This document shows positions 27,361 through 34,729 of a stretch of DNA of 35,470 bases, piece by piece. The stretch is from Bernardetiaceae bacterium (GTDB lineage Bacteria > Bacteroidota > Bacteroidia > Cytophagales > Bernardetiaceae). Numbering within the stretch: position 1 is the first letter of the stretch; every line of letters begins with the position of its first letter. A program made the position numbers and the translations under genes. The DNA is taken from NCBI GenBank assembly GCA_020832465.1, contig JAFIER010000225.1, forward strand, positions 1 to 35,470, written 5' to 3'. Under the pieces are notes generated by a model. The model ran no database searches and was not told the DNA's origin. It worked only from the letters and a program-made list of their open reading frames with translations.

Positions 27361-28242
27361 ATGTATCAAACTTTTTCATACACCTTACTTTTTTTCTTTA
27401 TGGCTACAATTTTTGCCTCGGCACAAGACCGCCCTGCTTATGTGCTTTATAGCAAAGGTGGGCAGCCCGCGGAATACAAAAAACTTTTGAAAGAAGCCCA
27501 AAAAGCCGATATTATACTCTTTGGAGAGTTACACGATAATCCAATATGCCATTGGTTGCAGCTCGAGCTTACACACGATTTGCACAGTGAGAAAGCAGCA
27601 GATTTAGTACTCGCTGCCGAGATGTTTGAGCGAGACAATCAGTTGCTCATCGATGAGCTTTTAGCAGGTACAATAGAACTCCGGCATTTTGAAGCCGAAG
27701 CTAAACTTTGGAATAATTATAAAACAGATTACTACCCCCTTTTAGCTTTCGCACAAGCCAATAATTTAAAATTTATAGCTTCAAATATCCCACGCCGATA
27801 CGCCAGCCTTGTAGCAAGACAAGGCTTAGACTCACTCAATACGCTGCCTGATGAAGCCAAACAGTTTATCGCAGAGCTACCCATAGAAGTTGATTTGGAA
27901 ATGCCTGCCTACAAAAAAATGCTTAGCATGATGGGAAATGCGCATGGCACAAGCGATAAAGCAGCAAACTTTGCCAAAGCACAAGCCGTTAAAGATGCTA
28001 CTATGGCTGAATCAATAGCCAAAGCACGCGGAAGAAATCAAACTGTATTACACTTTAATGGCTCATATCACTCTGATAACCACGAAAGTATTGTCTGGTA
28101 TCTCAAAAAGTTAGACCCTAAACTCAAAATACTTACCATATCATCTGTTTTGGCTGAAGACCCCAAAAAACTTGATGATAAAGATAAAGATGTTGCGGAC
28201 TTTATTATAGCCATTCCACAACGAATGACACGTACTTATTAA
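27361..28242 (+). CDS. ChaN-like haem/iron-associated secreted protein
   Basis: 293 residues from the ATG at 27361; the ATG at 27322 would add 13 residues before the signal. The signal peptide ends ATIFASAQ. ChaN-family features are ILFGELHDNP (residues 52-61) and LAAEMFERDNQ near residues 84-94. A late LHFNGSYHSDNHESIVWYL supplies the His-rich stretch of the family. ChaN from Campylobacter binds haem and is tied to iron uptake; a similar role here is inferred. No Cys lipobox is visible, so it is probably periplasmic rather than a lipoprotein. A mobile element sits 11 bp after the stop codon. Confidence 0.85.
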   Translation: MYQTFSYTLLFFFMATIFASAQDRPAYVLYSKGGQPAEYKKLLKEAQKADIILFGELHDNPICHWLQLELTHDLHSEKAADLVLAAEMFERDNQLLIDELLAGTIELRHFEAEAKLWNNYKTDYYPLLAFAQANNLKFIASNIPRRYASLVARQGLDSLNTLPDEAKQFIAELPIEVDLEMPAYKKMLSMMGNAHGTSDKAANFAKAQAVKDATMAESIAKARGRNQTVLHFNGSYHSDNHESIVWYLKKLDPKLKILTISSVLAEDPKKLDDKDKDVADFIIAIPQRMTRTY

Positions 28243-28253
28243 ACAACCCCATT

Positions 28254-28377
28254 CACACTACTATACATTCGGCGGACAGAAATAACATGTCTCTGATACA
28301 CGGTATTTCTAAGCTCATTTTTCCATAGCCTCTGGGAGGTGCACCCCCCACGCTATGGAAAAATGTATTATGGTATG
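28254..28377 (-). mobile_element. Non-coding mobile element (family A), 124 bp, inverted, with 9-bp target-site duplication
   Basis: The ends CACACTACTATACATT (28254-28269) and AATGTATTATGGTATG (28362-28377) are inverted repeats. The 9-mer AACCCCATT is repeated exactly on both sides. Internal order is reversed compared with the other copies: the AAATAACATGTCT palindrome comes first and the TTTTTCCATAGC/GCTATGGAAAAA hairpin second. It has no reading frame. Confidence 0.92.
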
Positions 28378-28408
28378 AACCCCATTGAAAAACAAAAACA
28401 ATACGGCT

Positions 28409-28448
28409 AAAAAAACAGTACAAACGATAAATTGTACTGTTTTTTGTT
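28409..28448 (+). terminator. Intrinsic terminator of the ChaN-like gene
   Basis: AAAAAACAGTACAA pairs perfectly with TTGTACTGTTTTTT (28432-28445), with an 8-base loop and a T-rich tail. It was probably next to the stop codon before the mobile element inserted. Confidence 0.8.
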
Positions 28449-28578
28449 TTTTGTTTTTGGCAATGATTTTGTTTTAGTCTATAGGTGTGGATATTATATC
28501 TTGTACTACAAAATACAATTTTATATCCCACTTTCTGTTATCTGTTTATATCCTACACTAACAAAATCTCAAATTCAA

Positions 28579-29190
28579 ATGAAAAAAATAAATAAATTGC
28601 TATCCTTATCGCTTGTTATATTTTTGATGTTTGCTTTTACGCAAACGACACCACTCAAAACATTTAGAGTAGCTGAGGGCGTGAAAATCTCATTACCCAA
28701 AGATTTTCAACCCATGAAAGATGCGGATATTGCTAAAAAATATTTTACAGACCGCAAGCCTATTGCTATGTACACCGATCCCGAAGGCAAAGCGGATTTT
28801 GGTTTTAACCTTACCGAAACAGAATGGACTAAAGACGACTTAGCCGTATTACAACGCTTTTATGAAGCTACAATTAGGCGTACATTCGACGAAGTACAAT
28901 TCATGCAAAAAGAAAAAAAGCATATCAATGGAAGAGAGTATATACTCTTTGAGTTTATCGGATTCATAAACTCGGACCCCAATGCCATTATTCAAAGAGG
29001 TAAAAAAGCCCGATACAACTACATGATATATACCGTTTGGCAAAAACGTGTAGCACTTTTTCAGTTTAATTGCCCTGGTGGACTTTACAGAAAGTGGCAA
29101 CCCATAGCCCACGAAATTATGAACACACCAGAACTACGAGAAACAAAAGAAGAAAAAGAAGCCAAAGAAGCACAAGCTGAAAATAAATAA
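28579..29190 (+). CDS. Secreted protein of unknown function, possibly PsbP/DcrB-like
   Basis: 203 residues from the ATG at 28579; longer readings begin in AT-rich intergenic sequence. The signal peptide is MKKINKLLSLSLVIFLMFAF. The mature part has a strand pattern (KISLPKDFQPM, ADFGFNLTE, then YILFEFIGFINS) that loosely recalls the PsbP/DcrB fold, and it ends in a charged Glu/Lys tail. No catalytic motif is visible. It is probably a monocistronic periplasmic protein, with a palindromic repeat 25 bp after its stop codon. Confidence 0.65.
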   Translation: MKKINKLLSLSLVIFLMFAFTQTTPLKTFRVAEGVKISLPKDFQPMKDADIAKKYFTDRKPIAMYTDPEGKADFGFNLTETEWTKDDLAVLQRFYEATIRRTFDEVQFMQKEKKHINGREYILFEFIGFINSDPNAIIQRGKKARYNYMIYTVWQKRVALFQFNCPGGLYRKWQPIAHEIMNTPELRETKEEKEAKEAQAENK

Positions 29191-29215
29191 GTGCTTCTAA
29201 AACATTAGAAATTAA

Positions 29216-29256
29216 TTTTAGAAATAACATTTCTGGCAGAAATGTTATTTCTAAAA
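29216..29256. repeat. Perfect 19-bp inverted repeat, AATAACAT module
   Basis: The arms at 29216-29234 and 29238-29256 are perfect reverse complements with a 3-base centre (GGC). It is the second hairpin of the family-A elements occurring alone. It lies 25 bp after a stop codon and could work as a terminator because its ends are A/T-rich. Confidence 0.8.
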
Positions 29257-29565
29257 TTCGGTAATTTCTATCTTCGCAGTGTGGTAGTAGTACGGCGCAG
29301 GATTGCAATGCGAAATGCTAAATATGAGTGCTAAATCATAGCATTCAAACTTCTTAGGATTAAAAATGCAAGCAATAGCATACATTTTTTTCTATGCTTT
29401 TTTCATACATTTACAGAATATTATCGCAATTTTAATAAAAAAACAAAATCAAATATTTGTTTTTGTTCTAATTTGTTATTCTTAAAGGTCTGTTTTTCAG
29501 TGTATTGTCTAAAAAAAAATCTGTTTTTTGCTTGTAAAGAAAAGAGTTTTTTGCATATTGCGTGT

Positions 29566-29598
29566 GTATTACAACACACTGTGTACGTAGTGCAATAC
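29566..29598. promoter_or_regulatory. Operator-like inverted repeat before leucine dehydrogenase
   Basis: GTATTACAACAC (29566-29577) and GTAGTGCAATAC (29587-29598) are imperfect inverted repeats (9 of 12), 49 bp before the ATG. Their centre contains a second small palindrome. This is consistent with a dimeric regulator site but not proven. Confidence 0.3.
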
Positions 29599-29647
29599 CA
29601 TAACCCAAACAACACATATTTTTCTTACCTGATTTTTTTATAAGCAC

Positions 29648-30751
29648 ATGACTGATACAATCGCAAAAACAAGGACGCAAACAACTTTTTCAATTTTTGA
29701 TAAAATTGAACAAATGGGGCACGAGCAGATTACCTTCTGCCACGATGCTAAAACAGGCTTAAAAGCCATTGTAGGCGTACATAATACCGTACTCGGACCA
29801 GCCTTAGGCGGTACACGTATGTGGACTTACGCCTCCGATGAGGAAGCTTTGCAAGATGCATTACGCCTCTCAAGAGGGATGACATTTAAAAATGCCGTAG
29901 CTGGGCTCAATCTCGGCGGTGGAAAAGCCGTTATTATAGGTGACGCCCGTACACAAAAAAATGAACCCCTTTTGCGCCGATACGGTAAGTTTATAGAAAG
30001 CCTTAACGGCAAATACATAACCGCAGAAGATGTCGGTATGAGCGAAGCTGATATGGAATATATCGCTATGGAAACAAAACACGTTACAGGACTAAACGAA
30101 AAAATGGGAGGCGCAGGCGACCCCTCTCCTTACACCGCACTCGGTACATACATGGGAATCAAAGCCGCTGCACAGCAAGTTTTTGGTAATGATAGCTTGG
30201 CAGGCAAAAGAGTCCTTGTGCAAGGTACTGGAAATGTAGCCTCTCACATGATAGATATGCTTGCTAAAGAAAATGCAGAAATTATTATTTGTGATATTTT
30301 TGAAGACCGTCTAAAAGCCATTACAGACCGCCATAAGGTGCAAGTAGTAGGCACAGACGAAATTTATGACATTGAAGCTGATGTTTATGCACCCTGTGCA
30401 CTCGGGGCTACTGTAAACGACGAAACATTAGCGCGACTGCGCACCCCTATTATCGCTGGTTGTGCTAATAACCAACTCAAAGACGAAAAAATACATGGAG
30501 ATGCCTGCCTACAAAGAGGAATCGTATATGTACCTGATTTCCTTATCAATGCTGGTGGCGTAATCAATGTATATTCTGAATATGCAAAAATGCCAAAAGA
30601 ATGGGTCGTACGCAAAACCGAAGCCCTTTACGATACTTGCTTAGAAGTCATTCAACGCTCTGCTAATGAGCAACGAAATGCACAAGAAGTAGCCATAGAA
30701 ATTGCACTCGAGCGCATCGATGCCATTGCCCATATCAAAACCGTAAGGTAA
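29648..30751 (+). CDS. Leucine dehydrogenase (Glu/Leu/Phe/Val dehydrogenase family)
   Basis: 367 residues, the size of leucine dehydrogenase. It reversibly deaminates branched-chain amino acids with NAD in the cytoplasm, feeding branched-chain acid metabolism. The substrate and catalytic region shows K81 (RGMTFKNAVAG), K93 (LNLGGGKAVI) and D128 (TAEDVGMSE). The NAD fold starts at VLVQGTGNVASH (residues about 191-202). Leucine rather than glutamate specificity is suggested by length and by the GLNLGGGKAVIIGD tract, but valine or phenylalanine use cannot be excluded. It converges on the Ldh-family gene. Confidence 0.93.
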   Translation: MTDTIAKTRTQTTFSIFDKIEQMGHEQITFCHDAKTGLKAIVGVHNTVLGPALGGTRMWTYASDEEALQDALRLSRGMTFKNAVAGLNLGGGKAVIIGDARTQKNEPLLRRYGKFIESLNGKYITAEDVGMSEADMEYIAMETKHVTGLNEKMGGAGDPSPYTALGTYMGIKAAAQQVFGNDSLAGKRVLVQGTGNVASHMIDMLAKENAEIIICDIFEDRLKAITDRHKVQVVGTDEIYDIEADVYAPCALGATVNDETLARLRTPIIAGCANNQLKDEKIHGDACLQRGIVYVPDFLINAGGVINVYSEYAKMPKEWVVRKTEALYDTCLEVIQRSANEQRNAQEVAIEIALERIDAIAHIKTVR

Positions 30752-30778
30752 TTAAAGACTATTATCTTTGCTACAATC

Positions 30779-30813
30779 TAACTCTGGCAAAGTCCAAAAC
30801 TTTGTCAGAGTTA
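30779..30813. terminator. Terminator hairpin between convergent dehydrogenase genes
   Basis: TAACTCTGGCAAAG (30779-30792) pairs with CTTTGTCAGAGTTA (30800-30813), with one G-T position. It lies between the leucine dehydrogenase stop and the end of the minus-strand Ldh-family gene. Confidence 0.65.
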
Positions 30814-30866
30814 AATTTTGATTTTGGAAATAGATTTCCCCGCCCCGCGCTTAAATCCTTAGTTTT

Positions 30867-31946
30867 TTATTCAAATGGATTTTCAATATTGAGTTTTTGG
30901 GCTACCTCTTGTAAATCTTTAACTACGGGCTCGAGCAGTGGTATTCCTTCTTTTTCGCGCAAAGCCTCTTGCGCTCGTTCTGGATCGCCAGGAATAAGTA
31001 CGGCCTCTTGCCCTTCAATAGTCTCCGCACTTCTAAATCTGCGAATCCAAGTATCCATGTGATTTTTAAAATCCTGCGCAGGCTGAAAACCATCAACACG
31101 CATAGCACCCAAAAAGTGTCCTAAACCCTGACCAGGTGGATTTTCGGGTAGTGGTAGAAAATTTACAAAAGGCGGTGCCCAAGGTCCGTAGCCCGCAGCA
31201 GGTAGCACAGCAGAAAAAATATCTACCCACGCACCTAAACAATAACCTTTATAACTACTTCGTTGAAAATCAGAACCTAAGGGAAGCAATGCACCACCAC
31301 TTTTAAGCGCAGAGGGGTCGGTGCTAATATTACCTTTCATATCTTGAACCCAACCTTCGGGTGCATCTTGTTGTTTGCGTTGCAAAATCTCGAGCTTACC
31401 ATTAGCTACGGTTGTAGTTGCAAAATCGGCTACAAAAGGTGGTTCATGATGAGCTGGAATGGCTACTGCAATAGGATTAGTGCCGAGAAGTCGTTCTTTT
31501 GAAAAGGTCGGCGCTACAAGCGGACTTGCATTAGTCATAGCCATACCTATCATATCCTTGGGCAAAGCAAGCATAGCATGATAACCCGCAATACCAAAAT
31601 GATTAGAATTGCGCACAGCTACCCAGCCCGTGCCGACCGACTCTGCTTTTTGCATGGCTATTTCCATGGCTTTTACAGCTACAATAAGTCCAAGCCCCGC
31701 ATCAGCATCAAGCGTAGCCGTACTAGGAGTCTCATGTACAATGCGTATATCAGGCGTAGGATTGATACGACCAGCCTCCCAGAGCCGTACATAGCCAATA
31801 AGGCGTGCAACACCATGCGAATCAATACCCCGCAAATCAGCAGAAAGCAATACATCGGCAGCTTGCTTTGCATCGTTTGCTGAAAATTTCATACGTAAAA
31901 AAACCTCTTCTGTAAAAGTGCGTAATGCGTGAGATGTTATAATCAT
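30867..31946 (-). CDS. Ldh-family (malate/L-lactate/ureidoglycolate-type) NAD(P)-dependent dehydrogenase
   Basis: 359 residues from the ATG at 31946; the ATG 30 bp upstream adds only a polar tail. It belongs to the LDH2/MDHG2 fold, unrelated to classical lactate dehydrogenase. Family tracts are ADLRGIDSHGVARL near residues 36-49, RNSNHFGIAGYH near 112-123, LGTNPIAVAIP, and KGYCLGAWVDIFSAVL. Substrate in this family ranges over malate, sulfolactate, ureidoglycolate and others, and no neighbour settles it. It is convergent with leucine dehydrogenase. Confidence 0.9.
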   Translation of the reverse strand: MIITSHALRTFTEEVFLRMKFSANDAKQAADVLLSADLRGIDSHGVARLIGYVRLWEAGRINPTPDIRIVHETPSTATLDADAGLGLIVAVKAMEIAMQKAESVGTGWVAVRNSNHFGIAGYHAMLALPKDMIGMAMTNASPLVAPTFSKERLLGTNPIAVAIPAHHEPPFVADFATTTVANGKLEILQRKQQDAPEGWVQDMKGNISTDPSALKSGGALLPLGSDFQRSSYKGYCLGAWVDIFSAVLPAAGYGPWAPPFVNFLPLPENPPGQGLGHFLGAMRVDGFQPAQDFKNHMDTWIRRFRSAETIEGQEAVLIPGDPERAQEALREKEGIPLLEPVVKDLQEVAQKLNIENPFE

Positions 31947-32338
31947 TGATTTAAAGTTTCTGTTATTAAAGTACAAATAGGGTAAAAGCCCCCCAATTTA
32001 CAAAAATTATAGTACGAAAATAAAAAAATCTAAGCCAAATTGGCAAACCAAATTAGGTAGTTTCAGCAATAACAGTTTGGCTAGTGCTAATACTTGACAA
32101 TTTAATATTTCCGCGCCTGTAATAACAAGACTACAGCTTATTAAAAGCCTGCTGACTGCACTGCGAAAACTATTAGCACTTGATACTTATTTTAGTAATG
32201 GCTATACTACTATACATTTTTGCATACGTGGGGTTTGCCAACCCCGCGCTATGCAAAAATGGGCTTAGCAATAACGGGTCTCAAAGAAATGTTATCTCTG
32301 GCTAGCGAATGTATAGTAGTATGAGCAGCAATATGTAA
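31947..32338. other. Intergenic region with mobile element and dispersed repeat
   Basis: 392 bp. The left half holds the upstream region of the Ldh-family gene. TGCTGACTGCACTGC at 32150-32164 recurs inverted at 33957-33971. The family-A element fills 32203-32323. No gene is seen. Confidence 0.6.
32203..32323 (+). mobile_element. Non-coding mobile element (family A), 121 bp
   Basis: The inner 15 bases of the ends are perfect inverted repeats (ATACTACTATACATT at 32204-32218 and its complement at 32308-32322). The hairpin is TTTTTGCATA with TATGCAAAAA, a C-to-G change matched on both arms compared with other copies. A decayed palindrome follows. No clear target duplication was found. It ends 15 bp from the lpxH stop codon. 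Confidence 0.8.
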
Positions 32339-33127
32339 TTAGACTCTAATTATCGGTGTTTGTGCTTCAAAGCACTCAAGAGTTATATGCTGTCCGTCAA
32401 AGGTAGCATAACAGCATTGACTCATCCATTCACCCAAATTGATATAACGACCGCCACTACTGACAGGCAAATTTAAAGGCAGATGTCTATGCCCAAAAAT
32501 ATAGTAATCATGTGGCTGACTTTGCGCTATGCTTTCGCAATATGCCCAAATCCATTCCTGTGTTTTGTCCTTAAAACTCGGCGCAGGGCTTTTTTTCTTA
32601 CGGCGTGCAGACCACGTATGCGCAAACCATAAGCCCCAATCAGGGTGCAACTGGCGAAAGCAAAACTGTAGAAAACGATTATCAAATATCAGTTTTTTCA
32701 TAAGTTTATATGCCTTATCGCCCGGTCCGAGTCCGTCGCCATGACCGATAAGCAGTTTAGTTTGATTCCACAATACGGATTGGGGCTCGTGATAAATCAT
32801 TACACCCAGTTCTTCGATAAAATAATCCCGCATCCATAGGTCGTGATTTCCTGTAAAAAAACTTATAGGCAGCCCACCATCAGTGAGCTCGGCTATTTTA
32901 CCTTGAAAGCGCACAAAACCCTTCGGTATTACACGAGAAAACTCATACCAAAAATCAAAAATATCGCCCACAAGTACAATATGTGCTGCATCGTCTTGTA
33001 CCTGCTCGAGCCAACGCAAAATTTTATATTCACGCTCACGGCTCGCACGTCCTGCGGGCGCACCCAAATGAAAATCAGAGGCTAAATAAATTTTTTTACC
33101 GCGCTCTATTTTAATATTTTGTATCAA
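32339..33127 (-). CDS. lpxH: UDP-2,3-diacylglucosamine diphosphatase
   Basis: 262 residues. A calcineurin-like phosphoesterase that releases UMP from UDP-diacylglucosamine in lipid A synthesis, at the inner membrane surface. The metal-site motifs are all present: D18-H20 (ASDFHLGAP), D55 (LVGDIFDFW), N94-H95 (FTGNHDLW), H129 (IGHGDGLG), and H213/H215 (FGHRHLPL). It is the first committed-step partner of the pathway in which LpxK (at 6.7 kb) acts later. The fRMsr gene lies upstream in the same direction with only 17 bp between, so they are probably co-transcribed. Confidence 0.92.
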   Translation of the reverse strand: MIQNIKIERGKKIYLASDFHLGAPAGRASREREYKILRWLEQVQDDAAHIVLVGDIFDFWYEFSRVIPKGFVRFQGKIAELTDGGLPISFFTGNHDLWMRDYFIEELGVMIYHEPQSVLWNQTKLLIGHGDGLGPGDKAYKLMKKLIFDNRFLQFCFRQLHPDWGLWFAHTWSARRKKKSPAPSFKDKTQEWIWAYCESIAQSQPHDYYIFGHRHLPLNLPVSSGGRYINLGEWMSQCCYATFDGQHITLECFEAQTPIIRV

Positions 33128-33144
33128 ACCTTACTTATTTCGTT

Positions 33145-33630
33145 TTATAGTACTTTGTCTTCTATCAATCGCATCAAACGGCTTAAATGTTCGACATCTA
33201 CCTCGTCAAAATCATTGAGTTTATCGCTATCTATATCCAAAACTAAAGCCACTTCACCTTCTTTCAAAGCTGGAAGCACGATTTCTGATAGCGAAGCCGC
33301 ACTGCAAGCAATATGACCTTCAAAGGCATTTACATCAGGCACTAAAACAGGAACTTTATCCCGATACGCTTTGCCACATACACCTTTGTTAAAAGCAATA
33401 CGAGTACAGGCAATATCCCCTTGAAAAGGTCCTAAAACCAACTCACTGCCATTATTGATATAAAATCCTACCCAAAAAAAACCAAAGGACTGGCGCAAGG
33501 CCGCACAAATATTGGCTAAGTTTGCAATCATATCAGACTCCTGCGATACAAGTGATTTGATTTGAGGAAGTAGAATTTCATACCGCTCACGGCGACTCAA
33601 ATCTTTGTTTATTTCTAAAGTTTCTGCCAT
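33145..33630 (-). CDS. msrC: Free methionine-(R)-sulfoxide reductase (GAF domain)
   Basis: 161 residues, one GAF domain. It reduces free methionine-R-sulfoxide in the cytoplasm, an oxidative-stress repair step. Family motifs are WVGFYI, LVLGPFQGDIAC (C75), GVCGKAY (C85) and GHIACSAASLSEIVLP (C109), matching the three Cys of fRMsr. DIDSDK near residue 143 closes the domain. It is upstream of lpxH with a 17-bp gap. A perfect TATTTTTG box lies on the minus strand at 33639-33646, only 8 bp before the ATG, which would give a very short leader. Confidence 0.9.
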   Translation of the reverse strand: MAETLEINKDLSRRERYEILLPQIKSLVSQESDMIANLANICAALRQSFGFFWVGFYINNGSELVLGPFQGDIACTRIAFNKGVCGKAYRDKVPVLVPDVNAFEGHIACSAASLSEIVLPALKEGEVALVLDIDSDKLNDFDEVDVEHLSRLMRLIEDKVL

Positions 33631-33720
33631 TTTATTCCCAAAAATATGATTTATAATTAAATTTTGTAACTACTCAGGTACTCAATAGTGTGTATCATAG
33701 GTATTTAAAAGCTATTTAAT

Positions 33721-33780
33721 TTTAGAAATAACATTTCTGGCAGAAATGTTATTTCTGGATAGATAATGTCTCGTAGTATT
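33721..33780 (+). mobile_element. Degenerate family-A element that interrupts the adenine methylase fragment
   Basis: The perfect palindrome AGAAATAACATTTCT/AGAAATGTTATTTCT (33724-33738 and 33742-33756) is followed by AATGTCTCGTAGTATT (33765-33780), which matches the right terminal repeat at 13 of 16 positions. The left end is not recognisable. ATCGTAGGT just right of the end (33781-33789) has an 8-of-9 match, ATCATAGGT, at 33694-33702, a possible decayed target duplication. Confidence 0.5.
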
Positions 33781-33939
33781 ATCGTAGGTAATAAGCCAGC
33801 GATGCAAACATTTTTTCATCACTGCGGCAAATCTTTTATGGTCAAAACCTGTATGCAATTTACCATTTTTTCCGTAAAGTGCAGGTTTTATAGCCAAATA
33901 ATAGGGTGGGTCTAAGAATAAAAATACATCTACGCACAA
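33775..33939 (-). pseudogene. Fragment of a D12-class (Dam-like) DNA adenine methyltransferase
   Basis: About 55 codons remain. FLFLDPPYY is the DPPY catalytic motif. It is followed by YGKNGKLHTGFDHKRFAAVM and RWLITYDN, the order seen in D12-class N6-adenine methylases (DPPY, YGxxGxLHxxFDH, W-SYDN). The N-terminal AdoMet-binding part is absent: a stop codon and dispersed-repeat sequence precede it. At the C-terminal side the frame runs straight into the mobile element. The protein cannot be functional. It is a relic of a restriction-modification or solitary methylase gene. Confidence 0.65.
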
Positions 33940-33956
33940 TAGTTAGTTGCTTGTGG

Positions 33957-33971
33957 GCAGTGCAGTCAGCA
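33957..33971 (-). repeat. 15-bp dispersed repeat, inverted copy of 32150-32164
   Basis: TGCTGACTGCACTGC is identical at 32150-32164 (plus) and here on the minus strand, with looser similarity extending on both sides. It borders the truncated N-terminal side of the methylase fragment. The family is non-coding as far as can be seen. Confidence 0.5.
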
Positions 33972-34164
33972 GAAGTTTAATAACTCAAGCGTAAATTTTT
34001 AGAAATAATATTTCTGGCGGGAAAAAGCCAATGGCACAAAAGAAGACCTCCCTGACAAAATAGCAAGGGGTAGCAAATCAGACGGCACAGCAATTATTTA
34101 CGGTTAGGATGCCTCTACGCCGTTGTCGGTGTCCACACAGCCAATCGAGAGATATGATGCCTCC

Positions 34165-34415
34165 CTCTTTGTCAGAATCAAGATTCACAGGATTGCTTTA
34201 ATCCTGAAAATCCTTGAATCCTGCGAATCCTGATTCAGATAATAAGAAATTGTTTACAACGCTTGCAAGCGATTTTCAAGCCATTGTTTTTTTGAAATTT
34301 ATACGCCGTTAGGCGTTATATATCCGTAAAAAGCCTAACGCACATTTTGTATAGGGGTATATGTAGGATATTCCATTTAGCTATCAATATATAGTGCCTA
34401 AAGGCAAAAAGCACG
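34165..34415 (+). repeat. Tandem repeat unit 1 (about 250 bp)
   Basis: The unit begins CTCTTTGTCAGAATCAAGATT, runs through short degenerate AATCCTG-like repeats, then the sequence ATACGCCGTTAGGCGTT and an 8-bp hairpin (CGTTAGGC/GCCTAACG, 34307-34314 and 34333-34340). It ends in a conserved tract including TAGTGCCTAAAGGCA. Confidence 0.8.
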
Positions 34416-34729
34416 CTCTTTGTCAGAATCAAGATTTTCAAGATTTTGGGATTTACTTGATTGCTTTAATCCTGCAAATCCTTTAATCCTGCGAATCCTG
34501 ATTCAGACAATAAGAAATTATTTACAACGCTTGCAAGAGATTTTCAAGCCATTGTTTTTTGAAATTTATACGCCGTTAGGCGTTGTATATGGGTAGCAAC
34601 GAAGGGGAAAACCACATAAAATACGCCGTTAGGCGTTATATATTCGTAAAAAGCCTAACGAACATTTTGTATAAGGTAGGATATTCCATTTAGCTATCAA
34701 TATATAGTGCCTAAAGGCACAAAAGCACG
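34416..34729 (+). repeat. Tandem repeat unit 2 (314 bp)
   Basis: Near-identical to unit 1 but with an extra tract AAGATTTTGGGATTTACTTG near its start, and with an internal duplication of TACGCCGTTAGGCGTT (34569-34584 and 34622-34637). Confidence 0.8.

Larger units (their letters stand above)
28243..28578. other. Intergenic region with mobile element, terminator and promoter space
   Basis: 336 bp. The target duplication AACCCCATT (28245-28253 and 28378-28386) encloses the element. A terminator hairpin follows at 28409-28448. The last 130 bp before the next ATG are AT-rich and should hold its promoter. Confidence 0.7.
29191..29647. other. Intergenic region upstream of leucine dehydrogenase
   Basis: 457 bp without a gene. 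It contains the perfect palindrome at 29216-29256, the sequence GGCGCAGGATTGCAATGCG (29294-29312), a long AT-rich stretch and an operator-like inverted repeat at 29566-29598. Confidence 0.6.

Noticed and set aside
28432-28578. 49-residue extension of the secreted protein at 28579
   Set aside because: It overlaps the ChaN-like gene's terminator and would precede a perfect signal peptide.
32194-32332. 9-bp target duplication around the element at 32203
   Set aside because: Flanks AGTAATGGC and AGCAGCAAT match at only 3 of 9 positions.
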